DNA of 64,000 nt from Bacillus sp. FJAT-42315 (GTDB lineage Bacteria > Bacillota > Bacilli > Bacillales > Domibacillaceae). The stretch spans positions 1,691,090 through 1,755,089 of the forward strand of contig NZ_KZ454941.1 of assembly GCF_002797375.1 (NCBI RefSeq), read 5' to 3'. Below the pieces are notes generated by a model. It saw only the letters and a program-made list of their open reading frames with translations, did no database searches and was not told the DNA's origin. The position numbers were made by a program, and so were the translations under genes. This document shows positions 47,199 through 55,732 of this stretch, piece by piece (the stretch's first letter is position 1; every line of letters begins with the position of its first letter).

Positions 47199-47618
47199 TT
47201 ATTCGCTTTTCTTAGCATGCATTTCCCAAATAATATCTTCTTTTAAATGCAGAGTATAATCCATGATAAATTCTAAATCGATTTGTTTCTTTTCGTATGC
47301 CAACTCTAAATGTTTATAATGCTCAGCCACTAAGTAATTAAACAATTCATTTCGATTTATTCCTTGCATTTGAGCGATTTCTACCATGCTTTTTTTCTCA
47401 CGCAATTGGTGGAATTCTTTTACGCTCAGTTTGAAAAATTTAGCCATGGAAGCAAAGTCTGTTTTAAATTCAAACACGACTTTGCTTTCATCCACTTTTT
47501 CTTTCACATGTAACGGACCTTTATTGTATTCCATCTTCTGTGAGTCAGCGGCTGCTATATGGTTCATCAAAAATAAACATATAAACGCTGTTAATGAATA
47601 TGATAATAGGTTTTTCAT
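47199..47618 (-). CDS. Putative secreted protein of unknown function
   Basis: A 139-residue protein with a signal peptide (LLSYSLTAFICLFLMNHIAAA, residues 4-24) and a helical mature part with MAKFFKLSVKEFHQLREKKSMVEIAQMQGI, which looks like a helix-turn-helix-type repeat seen in LysM-like or small Bacillus exported proteins. No catalytic motif is visible. Ribosome site GGAGAT. It lies in the same accessory patch as the lipoprotein and sdpRI-like genes. Confidence 0.65.
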   Translation of the reverse strand: MKNLLSYSLTAFICLFLMNHIAAADSQKMEYNKGPLHVKEKVDESKVVFEFKTDFASMAKFFKLSVKEFHQLREKKSMVEIAQMQGINRNELFNYLVAEHYKHLELAYEKKQIDLEFIMDYTLHLKEDIIWEMHAKKSE

Positions 47619-47764
47619 GTAATATCTCCTCGTATAATTTCACAAACAAATGTTGAATATGTTTATTTTTCCTTTTAACTTTATTTTTATGTCTGTTTTT
47701 TACATGAATAAGTTAATGGAGAAATAGGTAAAATAAGCCTATCAATTAAAGTGGAGAGTTGCCT

Positions 47765-48835
47765 ATGTCAAAAATTATTGCGGTTCAAACGGCGTTACCT
47801 CGTCATGTGGTTCATCAGCAAGAGGCGAAGGAGATGATTTATCAATTATTTCAGCCTACCTATCCGAAAATTGAGCGGTTGTTGTCGGTGTTTGATAATG
47901 GGGGCATCGATACGAGATATTTGGCGAAACCGCTCGAGTGGTATCAAAAGAAGCATAGCTTTGAAGAGAAAAACGAGTTGTTTTTAGAGGCGGCGGTGGC
48001 GCTTGGAGAAGAGGCGATCAAGGGATGCTTAGATCGAGCAGGGGCACGATATGAAGATGTGGATGCGATGATTACTGTTTGTACGACTGGTCTTGCTGCG
48101 CCTAGCTTAGAAGCACGATGGATTAACCGTCTTCCTTTTTCAAAAAAGGTGACAAGGCTACCCATTTGGGGATTGGGCTGTGGCGGAGGAGCATCGGGGT
48201 TGGCCCGAGCGCATGATTATTGTTTAGCTCATCCGACAGCGAATGTGTTAGTGGTGGCGGTGGAGTTATGCAGTCTTACGTTTCAAGTGGACGACTTATC
48301 AAAAAGTAATTTAATCGGCACGTCTTTATTTGCCGATGGAGCGGCTTGTGTGCTTGTCGCTGGTAAGGAAAGTTCGTTGTTTAAAAACGGATCACGCCTG
48401 CTCCCGGTGATTCAACAAACCGAAACCGTTCTGATGGAAGATTCCGAAGAAGTGATGGGGTGGGACATCAAGGACAATGGATTTTATGTGATTTTTTCAA
48501 AAGATATTCCTGCGATTGTCCACCAGTGGTTGGAGCCGCAAGTGACAGAGTTTTTAGCGAGCCAACAAACAAAAATAGAAGAAATCGGTCATATCGTTGC
48601 TCATCCGGGCGGTAAAAAAGTATTGGAAGCGTATGAACAGAGTTTACGGCTAGCGCCAGATCAACTGAACGTATCAAGAAGCGTGTTAAGCCAATATGGC
48701 AATATGTCATCCGCTACGGTGCTGTTTGTGCTGGAGCAATATGTACAAAAAGATATACATACAAATGATTTAGGTTTGATGCTGGCTCTTGGGCCGGGGT
48801 TTAGTTCAGAAATGTTGTTAATGAGGTGGGAGTAG
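47765..48835 (+). CDS. bpsA: Type III polyketide synthase (BpsA/BcsA)
   Basis: Chalcone-synthase-like enzyme of 356 residues that in B. subtilis makes alkylpyrones from long-chain acyl-CoA and malonyl-CoA. The catalytic triad is visible: C139 in GLGCGGGA, His in VAHPGGKKVLEAYE and Asn in SQYGNMSSATVLFVLE. ATG 47765 follows GGAGAG. Its stop overlaps the GTG of the methyltransferase gene (TAGTG), so the two are coupled. Confidence 0.93.
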   Translation: MSKIIAVQTALPRHVVHQQEAKEMIYQLFQPTYPKIERLLSVFDNGGIDTRYLAKPLEWYQKKHSFEEKNELFLEAAVALGEEAIKGCLDRAGARYEDVDAMITVCTTGLAAPSLEARWINRLPFSKKVTRLPIWGLGCGGGASGLARAHDYCLAHPTANVLVVAVELCSLTFQVDDLSKSNLIGTSLFADGAACVLVAGKESSLFKNGSRLLPVIQQTETVLMEDSEEVMGWDIKDNGFYVIFSKDIPAIVHQWLEPQVTEFLASQQTKIEEIGHIVAHPGGKKVLEAYEQSLRLAPDQLNVSRSVLSQYGNMSSATVLFVLEQYVQKDIHTNDLGLMLALGPGFSSEMLLMRWE

Positions 48836-49365
48836 TGTTCTTTTATGCGTTTATTATATTGGTGGCAGCGCAAAGGCTAGTGGAGCTTCTTTATGCGAAA
48901 CGGAATGAAAAGTGGATGAAGGCAAAGGGAGCGGAGGAATTCGGGCAAGGGCATTATCCGTTTATGGTGTTGATGCATATCACGTTTTTTGTTGCGTTAA
49001 TGGTCGAGGTGAGTATAAAACAGCCCACGATTCATCCGTTATGGCCTTTACTACTTGTTCTCTTTTTGGGCTTACAGTGGATGCGGGTATGGACGATTCG
49101 CACACTCGGTCGCTATTGGAATACGAAAATTATTGTGTTAAAAGGTGAGAAAGTCGTTGTTAAAGGTCCATTCCGCTTGTTAAAACATCCTAATTATTTC
49201 GTTGTGACAACTGAACTAATTGTCATTCCACTGATGTTTCAAGCATATTGGACATTGATGATTTATTTCTTTTTGAATCAGCTTATTTTAATGATTCGGT
49301 TGAATGAGGAAGAGAAGGCATTAGAACAGTTAACAAATTATGAAGAGGCCTTTGCGAAAAGATGA
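48835..49365 (+). CDS. bpsB: Isoprenylcysteine carboxyl methyltransferase-like protein (BpsB/YpbQ)
   Basis: A 176-residue membrane methyltransferase with about four helices and the SAM-binding C-terminal motif GPFRLLKHPNYFVV. In B. subtilis BpsB methylates the alkylpyrones made by BpsA. The GTG at 48835 overlaps the bpsA stop and follows GAGGTGGG; codons further upstream are inside bpsA. Confidence 0.9.
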   Translation: MFFYAFIILVAAQRLVELLYAKRNEKWMKAKGAEEFGQGHYPFMVLMHITFFVALMVEVSIKQPTIHPLWPLLLVLFLGLQWMRVWTIRTLGRYWNTKIIVLKGEKVVVKGPFRLLKHPNYFVVTTELIVIPLMFQAYWTLMIYFFLNQLILMIRLNEEEKALEQLTNYEEAFAKR

Positions 49366-49385
49366 TATTATTTTAACAAAACCAA

Positions 49386-49414
49386 TTGACAGAAAATTGC
49401 GAGAGGGTTATAAT
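49386..49414 (+). promoter_or_regulatory. Consensus sigma-A promoter ahead of an orphan RNA
   Basis: TTGACA (49386-49391), 17 bases, TATAAT (49409-49414): both hexamers are perfect. TTATAATAATATTCA (49408-49422) across the -10 matches a Fur/PerR-type box at 11 of 14 positions. Confidence 0.85.
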
Positions 49415-49420
49415 AATATT

Positions 49421-49621
49421 CAATATCAATAAGATACGAAGCGGACATGCAAAGTCACTTCCTTAAAGATTACCTCTTTTTGATCAAGTGAAAAAGGCAT
49501 GCTGCTAGAGATAAACCGAAACTGTCAAATCTGCTAAAATCTCTAGAAAAAGAGACCTGTGCGCAGATCGAGCCAGTGATACCTTCCTTATTTGGAGTGG
49601 GTATCACTGGCTCTTTTCGTT
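49421..49621 (+). ncRNA. Orphan structured RNA, about 190 nt, ending in a terminator
   Basis: Transcription from the perfect promoter should start near 49421 and stop at the terminator GAGCCAGTGATACC/GGTATCACTGGCTC (49570-49583 with 49600-49613), a perfect 14-bp stem followed by TTTTCGTTT. Inside, CATGC-CACTT pairs with AAGTG-GCATG, and CTAGAGAT pairs with ATCTCTAG. A 14-codon ORF (ATG 49449) exists but lacks a good ribosome site. I recognise no known riboswitch or 6S RNA motif. It may be a trans-acting RNA or a leader of the next peptide gene. Confidence 0.6.
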
Positions 49622-49658
49622 TCCCTTACCCATTACAAAAAAATCGGAGGAATGAAAG

Positions 49659-49730
49659 ATGTGCAAAAAAACAGGTTGCGGAAAATGCAAAGATTGTCCA
49701 CTTGCTAACGTAGAAAAGAAAAGCAAATGA
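49659..49730 (+). CDS. 23-residue Cys-rich peptide
   Basis: MCKKTGCGKCKDCPLANVEK followed by KSK. ATG 49659 follows CGGAGG at eight bases. Four cysteines in C-x4-C-x2-C-x2-C and seven lysines make a small, basic, metal-binding-like peptide. It lies 38 bases after the terminator of the orphan RNA and just before the Fur-like boxes. I recognise no family. Confidence 0.5.
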   Translation: MCKKTGCGKCKDCPLANVEKKSK

Positions 49731-49748
49731 GAAAAATGGTGAATGTTA

Positions 49749-49803
49749 TTGAAAATCATTATCGCTCATGATAAAGTATAAGTGAAGATGAATATTATTA
49801 TCA
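49749..49803 (+). promoter_or_regulatory. Promoter with two Fur-like boxes
   Basis: TGAAAATCATTATCG (49750-49764) matches the 7-1-7 Fur box TGATAATNATTATCA at 12 of 14 defined bases. TGAATATTATTATCA (49789-49803) also matches at 12 of 14. TTGAAA (49749-49754), 17 bases, TAAAGT (49772-49777) forms a promoter whose -35 lies in the first box and whose start lies by the second. Confidence 0.65.
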
Positions 49804-49853
49804 ATGAAACGATAAACATATATGGACTGAATAAAAAGGACGGGGTGAAGATC

Positions 49854-49943
49854 ATGGTATGGATGTTTGTTGGAGCGACAGTTGTAGTGTACGGTGGAGT
49901 TATGAAATATGTGGTCGATCACGTAAATAAAGCGCAAGCATAA
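49854..49943 (+). CDS. 29-residue membrane peptide, probable Fur-regulated (FbpC-like)
   Basis: MVWMFVGATVVVYGGVMKY, then VVDHVNKAQA: one membrane helix and a short polar tail. ATG 49854 has GGGGTGAAG close upstream. Two Fur-like boxes precede it, and a strong terminator follows, so it forms a single-gene iron-regulated unit. B. subtilis FbpC is a Fur-regulated protein of the same length, and I believe it maps near dynA, but I cannot confirm sequence homology. Confidence 0.55.
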   Translation: MVWMFVGATVVVYGGVMKYVVDHVNKAQA

Positions 49944-49948
49944 TTTAG

Positions 49949-49979
49949 GAAGAAGGCTGATACAAAGCCTTCTTTTTTC
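49949..49979 (+). terminator. Intrinsic terminator after the 29-residue peptide gene
   Basis: AAGAAGGCT pairs with AAGCCTTCTT around GATACA, followed by TTTTTTC. Confidence 0.9.
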
Positions 49980-50077
49980 TTTTTTATGATGGGCAATAAA
50001 GCGGAAATCAGATACAATAGAAAAAAAGAATCCGCTTCCTAATGTAAGGAAAGTGTATATTAAGGAGTTATGTGAAG

Positions 50078-53000
50078 ATGCCATTAGAAACACAGCAGCA
50101 AACATTATCAGAAACGATTGCTAGAACGGCCTGGCTTCATGATTTATTTGAGCAATACGGGGATGAAGAACGGGCGAGAAAGGCCAAATTGTTTTTAAGG
50201 AAGTTGCATGACGAAGAATTTATTGTGGCGTTTTGCGGACATTTTTCGGCAGGGAAGTCGACGATGATTAATGAGTTGACAGGTGAAAAGCTGTTGCCAT
50301 CCAGTCCAATTCCGACGAGTGCCAACTTAGTAAAAATTCATAAAGCCCCTGAGGACTTTGCGAAGGTGTACTATAAAGATCGCCAGCCGCTCCTTTTTCA
50401 GGCACCATACCGCTTTGAAAAGGTGAAAGAATATTGTAAAAACGGGGAAGAAGTAGAAGCGATTGAAATTGGTCATAGCGAATCTAGTTTGCCGCCAGAA
50501 GTGACGGTGATGGACACACCTGGGGTCGATTCCACAGACGATGCCCATCGAATTTCCACTGAATCGGCGCTACATTTAGCCGATATGGTGTTTTATGTTA
50601 TGGATTACAACCATGTGCAATCGGAATTAAACTTCATTTATACGAAAGATTTGCTTTCTCACGGTGTGAAGTTGAACTTGATCATTAACCAAATTGATAA
50701 GCATCGTGACGAGGAGCTGTCCTTTGATGCCTTTAAACAATCGGTCTACGACTCGTTTGCCTCTTGGAATGTGCATCCAGAAAAGTTTTATTTCACGAGC
50801 TTGAGAGAGCCGGATCTTCCTTATAATGATTTCGCCGAAGTGAAAGAGCTGATTCATCAAAGCATGGCCAATCGGGAACAATTAACGCTCCGTTCGGCGG
50901 AAACGATGATGAGTCTTCTTGTCAGTGAGCACCTACAATGGCTACAAGATGGGCAAGAAGAAGTAAGAGAACAGCTACAGGAAGTTCTTGGTGAAGGGTG
51001 GATGGCGGAAGAAATCATCGCCAATGAACAAAAAACAAAGGCAGAACTCGATAAGCGTGATGCAAACGCTTTAGTGAAATCCGTCGAGGAAGGCCGCGAA
51101 AAAGTGCTGCAAAATGCTTATTTAATGCCTGCTTCTACGCGTCAATTAGCGAAGGACTTTTTAGAAGCGATGCAGCCGGAATTTAAAGTCGGTCTATTCT
51201 TTAGCAAAAAGAAAACAGAAGAAGAAAGACAGCGCCGACTGGATGTATTGATGGTGGATTTGAAGGAGAAAACAGAAGCCCAGCTTGAGTGGCATCTTCG
51301 TCAATTATTCGCTTCTTGGTTAAAATCAAGCGGACTGATCAGTGATTCGTTGCAGCTAGAAGCCGAGGAGTTATCGATTCCTTTTGATGCATCGTTATTG
51401 AAGGATACGATTAAAGCAGGGGCGCAAGTGACAGGTGATTACGTTCTTAATTATTGTGACGACGTCGCTAACCAACTAAAGAAAAAAGCTCGGATGGCGA
51501 CAGATGAGTTAAAGACGCGTGCATCACAGGAAATGGCGGTTCAGTTTGCCTCTGAGCAAGCGGGTCTGAAAGAGAAATGGCAAGCTTGGCACCAAAAATT
51601 AACGGCGATCCAGCAGTTAACGGACTTAGATACGACGATGGAAGAGCATCGAAGCGGCTTGCACGAGCTTATGATTCGTTCGTTCTCCGATGTACCTGAG
51701 AGCTTCGATCAGTTTGTGCAAGAGTGGAAAAAAGAACAGAAACAAGTGGACATTTTTAGCGGAGAGTGGGAAGAAGAAGCCGCAACAACTGTCGAAAAAG
51801 TGGAACAAAAAGAGGAAACAGTTGTATCTAGCGGAGCAACAGTGGCCGTCAACGACACCGTGTCGAAGCTGAAAAACATGAACCGTCAGCTTGATGGTAT
51901 TCCTGGATTCCAACGCTTTATCGATGGACTTCGTCAAAAAGCGGATCGTTTAGAGCAGCGTAAATATACGATTGCACTATTCGGGGCGTTTAGTGCCGGG
52001 AAATCATCATTCGCGAATGCGATGCTCGGTGAAAAGGTGCTTCCGGTTTCGCCGAACCCAACAACGGCAGCGGTGAACCGCATTCATCCGCCTGATGAAC
52101 AGCATCCGCACCGAACAGCGGCCGTTCATTTAAAGACAGAACAAGATTTATTATTAGATATTCAGCATTCTCTACAATTATTTGATCGATCGGTTACATC
52201 TTTAGTTGAAGCGAATCAAGTGATTCCAGAATTGTTAATAGCAAATGAAGGAGAAGGTCGTGAAAAGATTCATTTATCCTTTTTGAAAGCGTTCCATGAC
52301 GGATTTAATGAATACAAGGAGCAGCTCGGTACGACGTTATTAGTCGACTTACAAGCGTTCCAAGGCTTTGTGGCAAATGAGAAACAAAGCTGTTTCGTTG
52401 AATCGATTGACTTGTATTATGATTGTGATTTTACACGACAAGGGGTCACGCTTGTTGATACACCGGGGGCCGATTCGATTAATGCGCGTCATACAGGCGT
52501 TGCGTTTGAGTACATTAAAAATTCTGATGCGATTCTGTTTGTGACATATTATAACCACGCCTTTTCAAAAGCGGATCGTGAATTTTTAATTCAGCTTGGC
52601 CGTGTAAAGGATGCCTTTGAACTGGATAAAATGTTCTTTATCGTTAATGCGATTGACTTAGCGAAAGATGAAGAAGAAGTACAAGAAGTGAAAAACTACG
52701 TAACGGAGCAGTTGTTGCAATACGGTATTCGCTTCCCGAGATTATTTGGCGTTTCCAGCTTGCAGGCGATTCAAGAAATTGAGCGTGGAGAGACGGATCA
52801 TCCAAACTCTAATATTGTGCCGTTTAAACAAGCGTTTCATCAGTTCCTCGATGGCGATTTAGCACATATGGCGGTGCAATCGGCAGAGGCTGAGTGGGAG
52901 CGTGGAGTAGAGAGATTGCGTCAACTGATTGCGACAGCGAAAGAAAATCGCGACAACCGCGAGCAAAAGCAACAACAATTGAACGATCAACAACAACAAG

Positions 53001-53707
53001 TAGCTACTCATTTAACAAATGAAACGTCTCAACTATTAGAAAAGAGATTGTCACAAGAAATCAATGAGCTCGTTTACTATTTAAAACAGCGTGTATTTTA
53101 CCGTTTTTCCGATTTCTTTAAAGAGTCGTTTAACCCAGCGACACTCACCAGCAATCAAATAAAAGCGGCATTAAACGACGCGTTAAAAGAGCTTCTTGAA
53201 GCGGTCGGATATGACTTGGCTCAAGAAATGCGGGCAACAAGCTTACGAACAGAGAATCATGTACACGAGCTTTTAACTGAAAAATATGCGAACTTGCAGC
53301 TGCATTATCAAACGATTCAGCCACAGTTGTCATTTACGCCATTAGAGTGGTCATCGCAAGAAACGCCAGAGTTTCCAACGGCGTTTACGAATGAACCATT
53401 GTCGACGTTTAACCAAGCGCTGTCTTTGTTTAAAAATGCAAAATCGTTCTTTGAAAAAAATGAAAAGCAACAGATGCAAGAGCAGTTAGAAGAGAAGCTG
53501 TCAACGCTTGCTGATGTGTATTTAGAAACAGAAAAAGAAAAATTATGGACATGGGCTTATCATGAGCTTGATGCGGGCATAACGTTAATGAAAACAACGG
53601 TTGAGTCCGATGCGAAAGAGCAATTTACTGCTTGGCTCGATGTGCTTGACCATGCGGAAAATATCGACGAATGGGAGCGCGTTTTAGTTGAACTTCAACG
53701 AGCGTAA
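50078..53707 (+). CDS. dynA: Bacterial dynamin DynA (two fused dynamin units)
   Basis: Membrane-tethering and fusing GTPase that guards the membrane against phage and antibiotics in B. subtilis. About 1209 residues with two complete units: P-loop 1 GHFSAGKS (about 54-61) with DTPGVDSTDD, and P-loop 2 GAFSAGKS (about 636-643) with DTPGADSINA. Each is followed by a long helical stalk. Start uncertain between GTG 50072 and ATG 50078; AAGGAG at 50062-50067 fits ATG at ten bases. ypbS overlaps its end. Confidence 0.95.
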   Translation: MPLETQQQTLSETIARTAWLHDLFEQYGDEERARKAKLFLRKLHDEEFIVAFCGHFSAGKSTMINELTGEKLLPSSPIPTSANLVKIHKAPEDFAKVYYKDRQPLLFQAPYRFEKVKEYCKNGEEVEAIEIGHSESSLPPEVTVMDTPGVDSTDDAHRISTESALHLADMVFYVMDYNHVQSELNFIYTKDLLSHGVKLNLIINQIDKHRDEELSFDAFKQSVYDSFASWNVHPEKFYFTSLREPDLPYNDFAEVKELIHQSMANREQLTLRSAETMMSLLVSEHLQWLQDGQEEVREQLQEVLGEGWMAEEIIANEQKTKAELDKRDANALVKSVEEGREKVLQNAYLMPASTRQLAKDFLEAMQPEFKVGLFFSKKKTEEERQRRLDVLMVDLKEKTEAQLEWHLRQLFASWLKSSGLISDSLQLEAEELSIPFDASLLKDTIKAGAQVTGDYVLNYCDDVANQLKKKARMATDELKTRASQEMAVQFASEQAGLKEKWQAWHQKLTAIQQLTDLDTTMEEHRSGLHELMIRSFSDVPESFDQFVQEWKKEQKQVDIFSGEWEEEAATTVEKVEQKEETVVSSGATVAVNDTVSKLKNMNRQLDGIPGFQRFIDGLRQKADRLEQRKYTIALFGAFSAGKSSFANAMLGEKVLPVSPNPTTAAVNRIHPPDEQHPHRTAAVHLKTEQDLLLDIQHSLQLFDRSVTSLVEANQVIPELLIANEGEGREKIHLSFLKAFHDGFNEYKEQLGTTLLVDLQAFQGFVANEKQSCFVESIDLYYDCDFTRQGVTLVDTPGADSINARHTGVAFEYIKNSDAILFVTYYNHAFSKADREFLIQLGRVKDAFELDKMFFIVNAIDLAKDEEEVQEVKNYVTEQLLQYGIRFPRLFGVSSLQAIQEIERGETDHPNSNIVPFKQAFHQFLDGDLAHMAVQSAEAEWERGVERLRQLIATAKENRDNREQKQQQLNDQQQQVATHLTNETSQLLEKRLSQEINELVYYLKQRVFYRFSDFFKESFNPATLTSNQIKAALNDALKELLEAVGYDLAQEMRATSLRTENHVHELLTEKYANLQLHYQTIQPQLSFTPLEWSSQETPEFPTAFTNEPLSTFNQALSLFKNAKSFFEKNEKQQMQEQLEEKLSTLADVYLETEKEKLWTWAYHELDAGITLMKTTVESDAKEQFTAWLDVLDHAENIDEWERVLVELQRA

Positions 53708-53918
53708 ACAGGAGATCGTTCGCCATTTTCATACATGTGCGACTTGTCGTCATTTCCGCGCGATCAAAGGGGGATCAGGAATGAATTATATGTGTAGCCG
53801 GCTTGGGTTTGCTACAAAGCCCGGCTATACATTCGATTGTTGGGACCCTAAGGAACAAGTGAAAAAGCTGATGGAAAAGAGGCTGAAGGAAGCGGAAGAT
53901 AAGGAGGAAGAGGCATGA
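53688..53918 (+). CDS. ypbS: YpbS family zinc-ribbon-like protein
   Basis: A 76-residue protein with CATCRHF and later MNYMCSRLGFATKPGYTFDCW, giving four cysteines spaced for a metal site, and a charged helical tail (KKLMEKRLKEAEDKEEEA). The start is TTG 53688 inside dynA, with GGGAG ten bases upstream; nothing better precedes the first cysteine. Position after dynA matches ypbS of B. subtilis. Function unknown. Overlaps the next gene by ATGA. Confidence 0.75.
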   Translation: MNFNERKQEIVRHFHTCATCRHFRAIKGGSGMNYMCSRLGFATKPGYTFDCWDPKEQVKKLMEKRLKEAEDKEEEA

Positions 53919-54751
53919 ATTTTGTTCAATCGATTGACTGGCTAGTCGAGCGTTTAGACGATCCGAATGTTTGTGTAATCGACTGCCGTTTTAGTTTAGC
54001 GGATGCTGAGGCGGGAGAAAAAGCGTATATGGAAGGGCATATTCCAGGCGCTTTTTACGCTCATTTAGATCGCCATCTATCGGGAGAAAAGCAACAGCAT
54101 GGTGGCAGACATCCACTGCCGAACGTAGAAGATGCTCAAAAGGTGTTTGAGTCTTTCGGAATTACCGAAGAGACGACTGTCGTGGTGTATGATCAAGGGG
54201 AAGCGATGTTTGCCGGCAGATGTTGGTGGTTGTTGTCTTACCTTGGTCATTCGCAAGTGTATGTGCTTAATGGTGGCTTTCAGGAATGGACGAACCGTCA
54301 GCTTCCAGTGACAAAAGAGCTTCCAACAGCGACGCCTAGTTATTTCCCGGTAAATATTCAAAACGATTGGCTCGTTTCCATCGAAGAGGTGAAGGAAGCG
54401 GTGGCTACTGGAACGTCGGTGCTGATCGATTCGCGTGCTCCTGAACGTTATAACGGCGAAATAGAACCGCTGGATCGCGTACCTGGTCATATTCCGACCG
54501 CAGTCAATTATTTCTTTCAAGAAGGGTTAGAAGGGACAAGCTGGAAAGGTCAGGAGCAGCAAATCGAACGTTTTCGTGAGCTAGATACGGATCAGCTAAT
54601 TATTGTATACTGCGGCTCTGGCGTATCGGCGACACCGAATATTATCGCTTTAAAAGAAGCAGGCTTTCGTCATGTGAAATTATACGCTGGAAGCTATAGC
54701 GACTGGTCTTCGTACGAGGATTTACCTATTGAAAAAACGGATAAACATTAA
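53915..54751 (+). CDS. Thiosulfate/3-mercaptopyruvate sulfurtransferase
   Basis: A 278-residue two-domain rhodanese. The first domain (about 1-130) contains ADAEAGEKAYMEGHIPGAFYAHLDRHLSG; the second carries the active C233 in CGSGVSATP, where a CGSGV loop suits 3-mercaptopyruvate or thiosulfate. Transfers sulfane sulfur to acceptors. It is coupled to ypbS by a four-base overlap. A terminator follows. Confidence 0.92.
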   Translation: MNFVQSIDWLVERLDDPNVCVIDCRFSLADAEAGEKAYMEGHIPGAFYAHLDRHLSGEKQQHGGRHPLPNVEDAQKVFESFGITEETTVVVYDQGEAMFAGRCWWLLSYLGHSQVYVLNGGFQEWTNRQLPVTKELPTATPSYFPVNIQNDWLVSIEEVKEAVATGTSVLIDSRAPERYNGEIEPLDRVPGHIPTAVNYFFQEGLEGTSWKGQEQQIERFRELDTDQLIIVYCGSGVSATPNIIALKEAGFRHVKLYAGSYSDWSSYEDLPIEKTDKH

Positions 54752-54761
54752 TACAATAATG

Positions 54762-54800
54762 AAACGCTTTGGAAAATGATTTTTCTAAAGCGTTTTTTTG
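54762..54800 (+). terminator. Intrinsic terminator after the rhodanese gene
   Basis: AAACGCTTTGGAAAA pairs with TTTTCTAAAGCGTTT around TGATT (one G-T mismatch), followed by TTTTG. Confidence 0.88.
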
Positions 54801-54833
54801 CGAATATGATAGAATAGCAGTTGAGGTGACAAC

Positions 54834-55724
54834 ATGAACAAACAAGAGCATATTTTGCTTATCGATGGAATGGCTTTATTATTTCGTGCTTTTTACGCGA
54901 CAGCGGTGAGCGGTCAATTTATGTACAATTCAAAGGGAGTGCCGACAAACGGCGTCCAAGGATTTATGAAGCATTTATTGCTGGCGGTCGATTACACACG
55001 TCCGACTCATGTGGCCGTGTGTTGGGATATGGGCAGTCAAACGTTTAGAAATGAGCTATATTCAGGGTACAAAGCGAATCGATCCGCTCCACCTGAGGAG
55101 TTAATTCCGCAATTTGATTTGGCGAAAGAAGTTGCGAGTTCTTTTTTACTTCCGAATATCGGCATTGTTGGCTATGAAGCGGACGATTGCATTGGAACGA
55201 TTGCGAAACAAGAAGAGCGAAAAGTGACGATTTTGAGCGGAGATAAGGATTTACTGCAATTATTAGATGACCAAATTGATGTGATGCTACTGCAAAAAGG
55301 CTACGGCAATTATTTAACGCATACAGTCGCTAGTTTTTCTGAACTATACGGCATCACCCCTCAGCAATTTATCGATGTGAAGGCATTAATGGGCGATACG
55401 AGTGACGGCTATCCAGGAGTGAAAGGCATCGGTGAAAAAACCGCCTTTAAGCTAGTAAAAGAATTTGGTTCGGTGGAAGAGATCATGAATAATATCGACA
55501 AACTGACACCTTCGCAACGGAAGAAGATGACGGATGATGTGGATATGCTCTATCTTTCTCACAAGCTCGCTCAAATTAATTGTGAAGTGCCACTAGAGTG
55601 GAACGTTCAAGAAGCAAATTGGACAGGCATTTCTACAGAAGCGGAAGAAGTAGTGGAACAGCTAGAATTAAAAGTCCTTCGCCGTCATTTGGCAGAGATT
55701 GCTTCTAGCAACCCGTGGGCTTAA
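54834..55724 (+). CDS. ypcP: 5'-3' exonuclease YpcP (FEN family)
   Basis: A stand-alone homologue of the 5' nuclease domain of DNA polymerase I, 296 residues. It shows LIDGMALLFRAFYA, the helical-arch lysine/arginine region FRNELYSGYKANRSAPPEE, EADDCIGTIA, LSGDKDLLQLL, and the helix-hairpin-helix ALMGDTSDGYPGVKGIGEKTA. Acts on RNA primers and flaps. RBS TTGAGGTG. Confidence 0.93.
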   Translation: MNKQEHILLIDGMALLFRAFYATAVSGQFMYNSKGVPTNGVQGFMKHLLLAVDYTRPTHVAVCWDMGSQTFRNELYSGYKANRSAPPEELIPQFDLAKEVASSFLLPNIGIVGYEADDCIGTIAKQEERKVTILSGDKDLLQLLDDQIDVMLLQKGYGNYLTHTVASFSELYGITPQQFIDVKALMGDTSDGYPGVKGIGEKTAFKLVKEFGSVEEIMNNIDKLTPSQRKKMTDDVDMLYLSHKLAQINCEVPLEWNVQEANWTGISTEAEEVVEQLELKVLRRHLAEIASSNPWA

Positions 55725-55732
55725 AGGTGAAC

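Noticed and set aside
54077-54520. Minus-strand 147-codon frame opposite the rhodanese gene
   Set aside because: Antisense to a well-supported gene and rich in basic residues, as shadow frames are.
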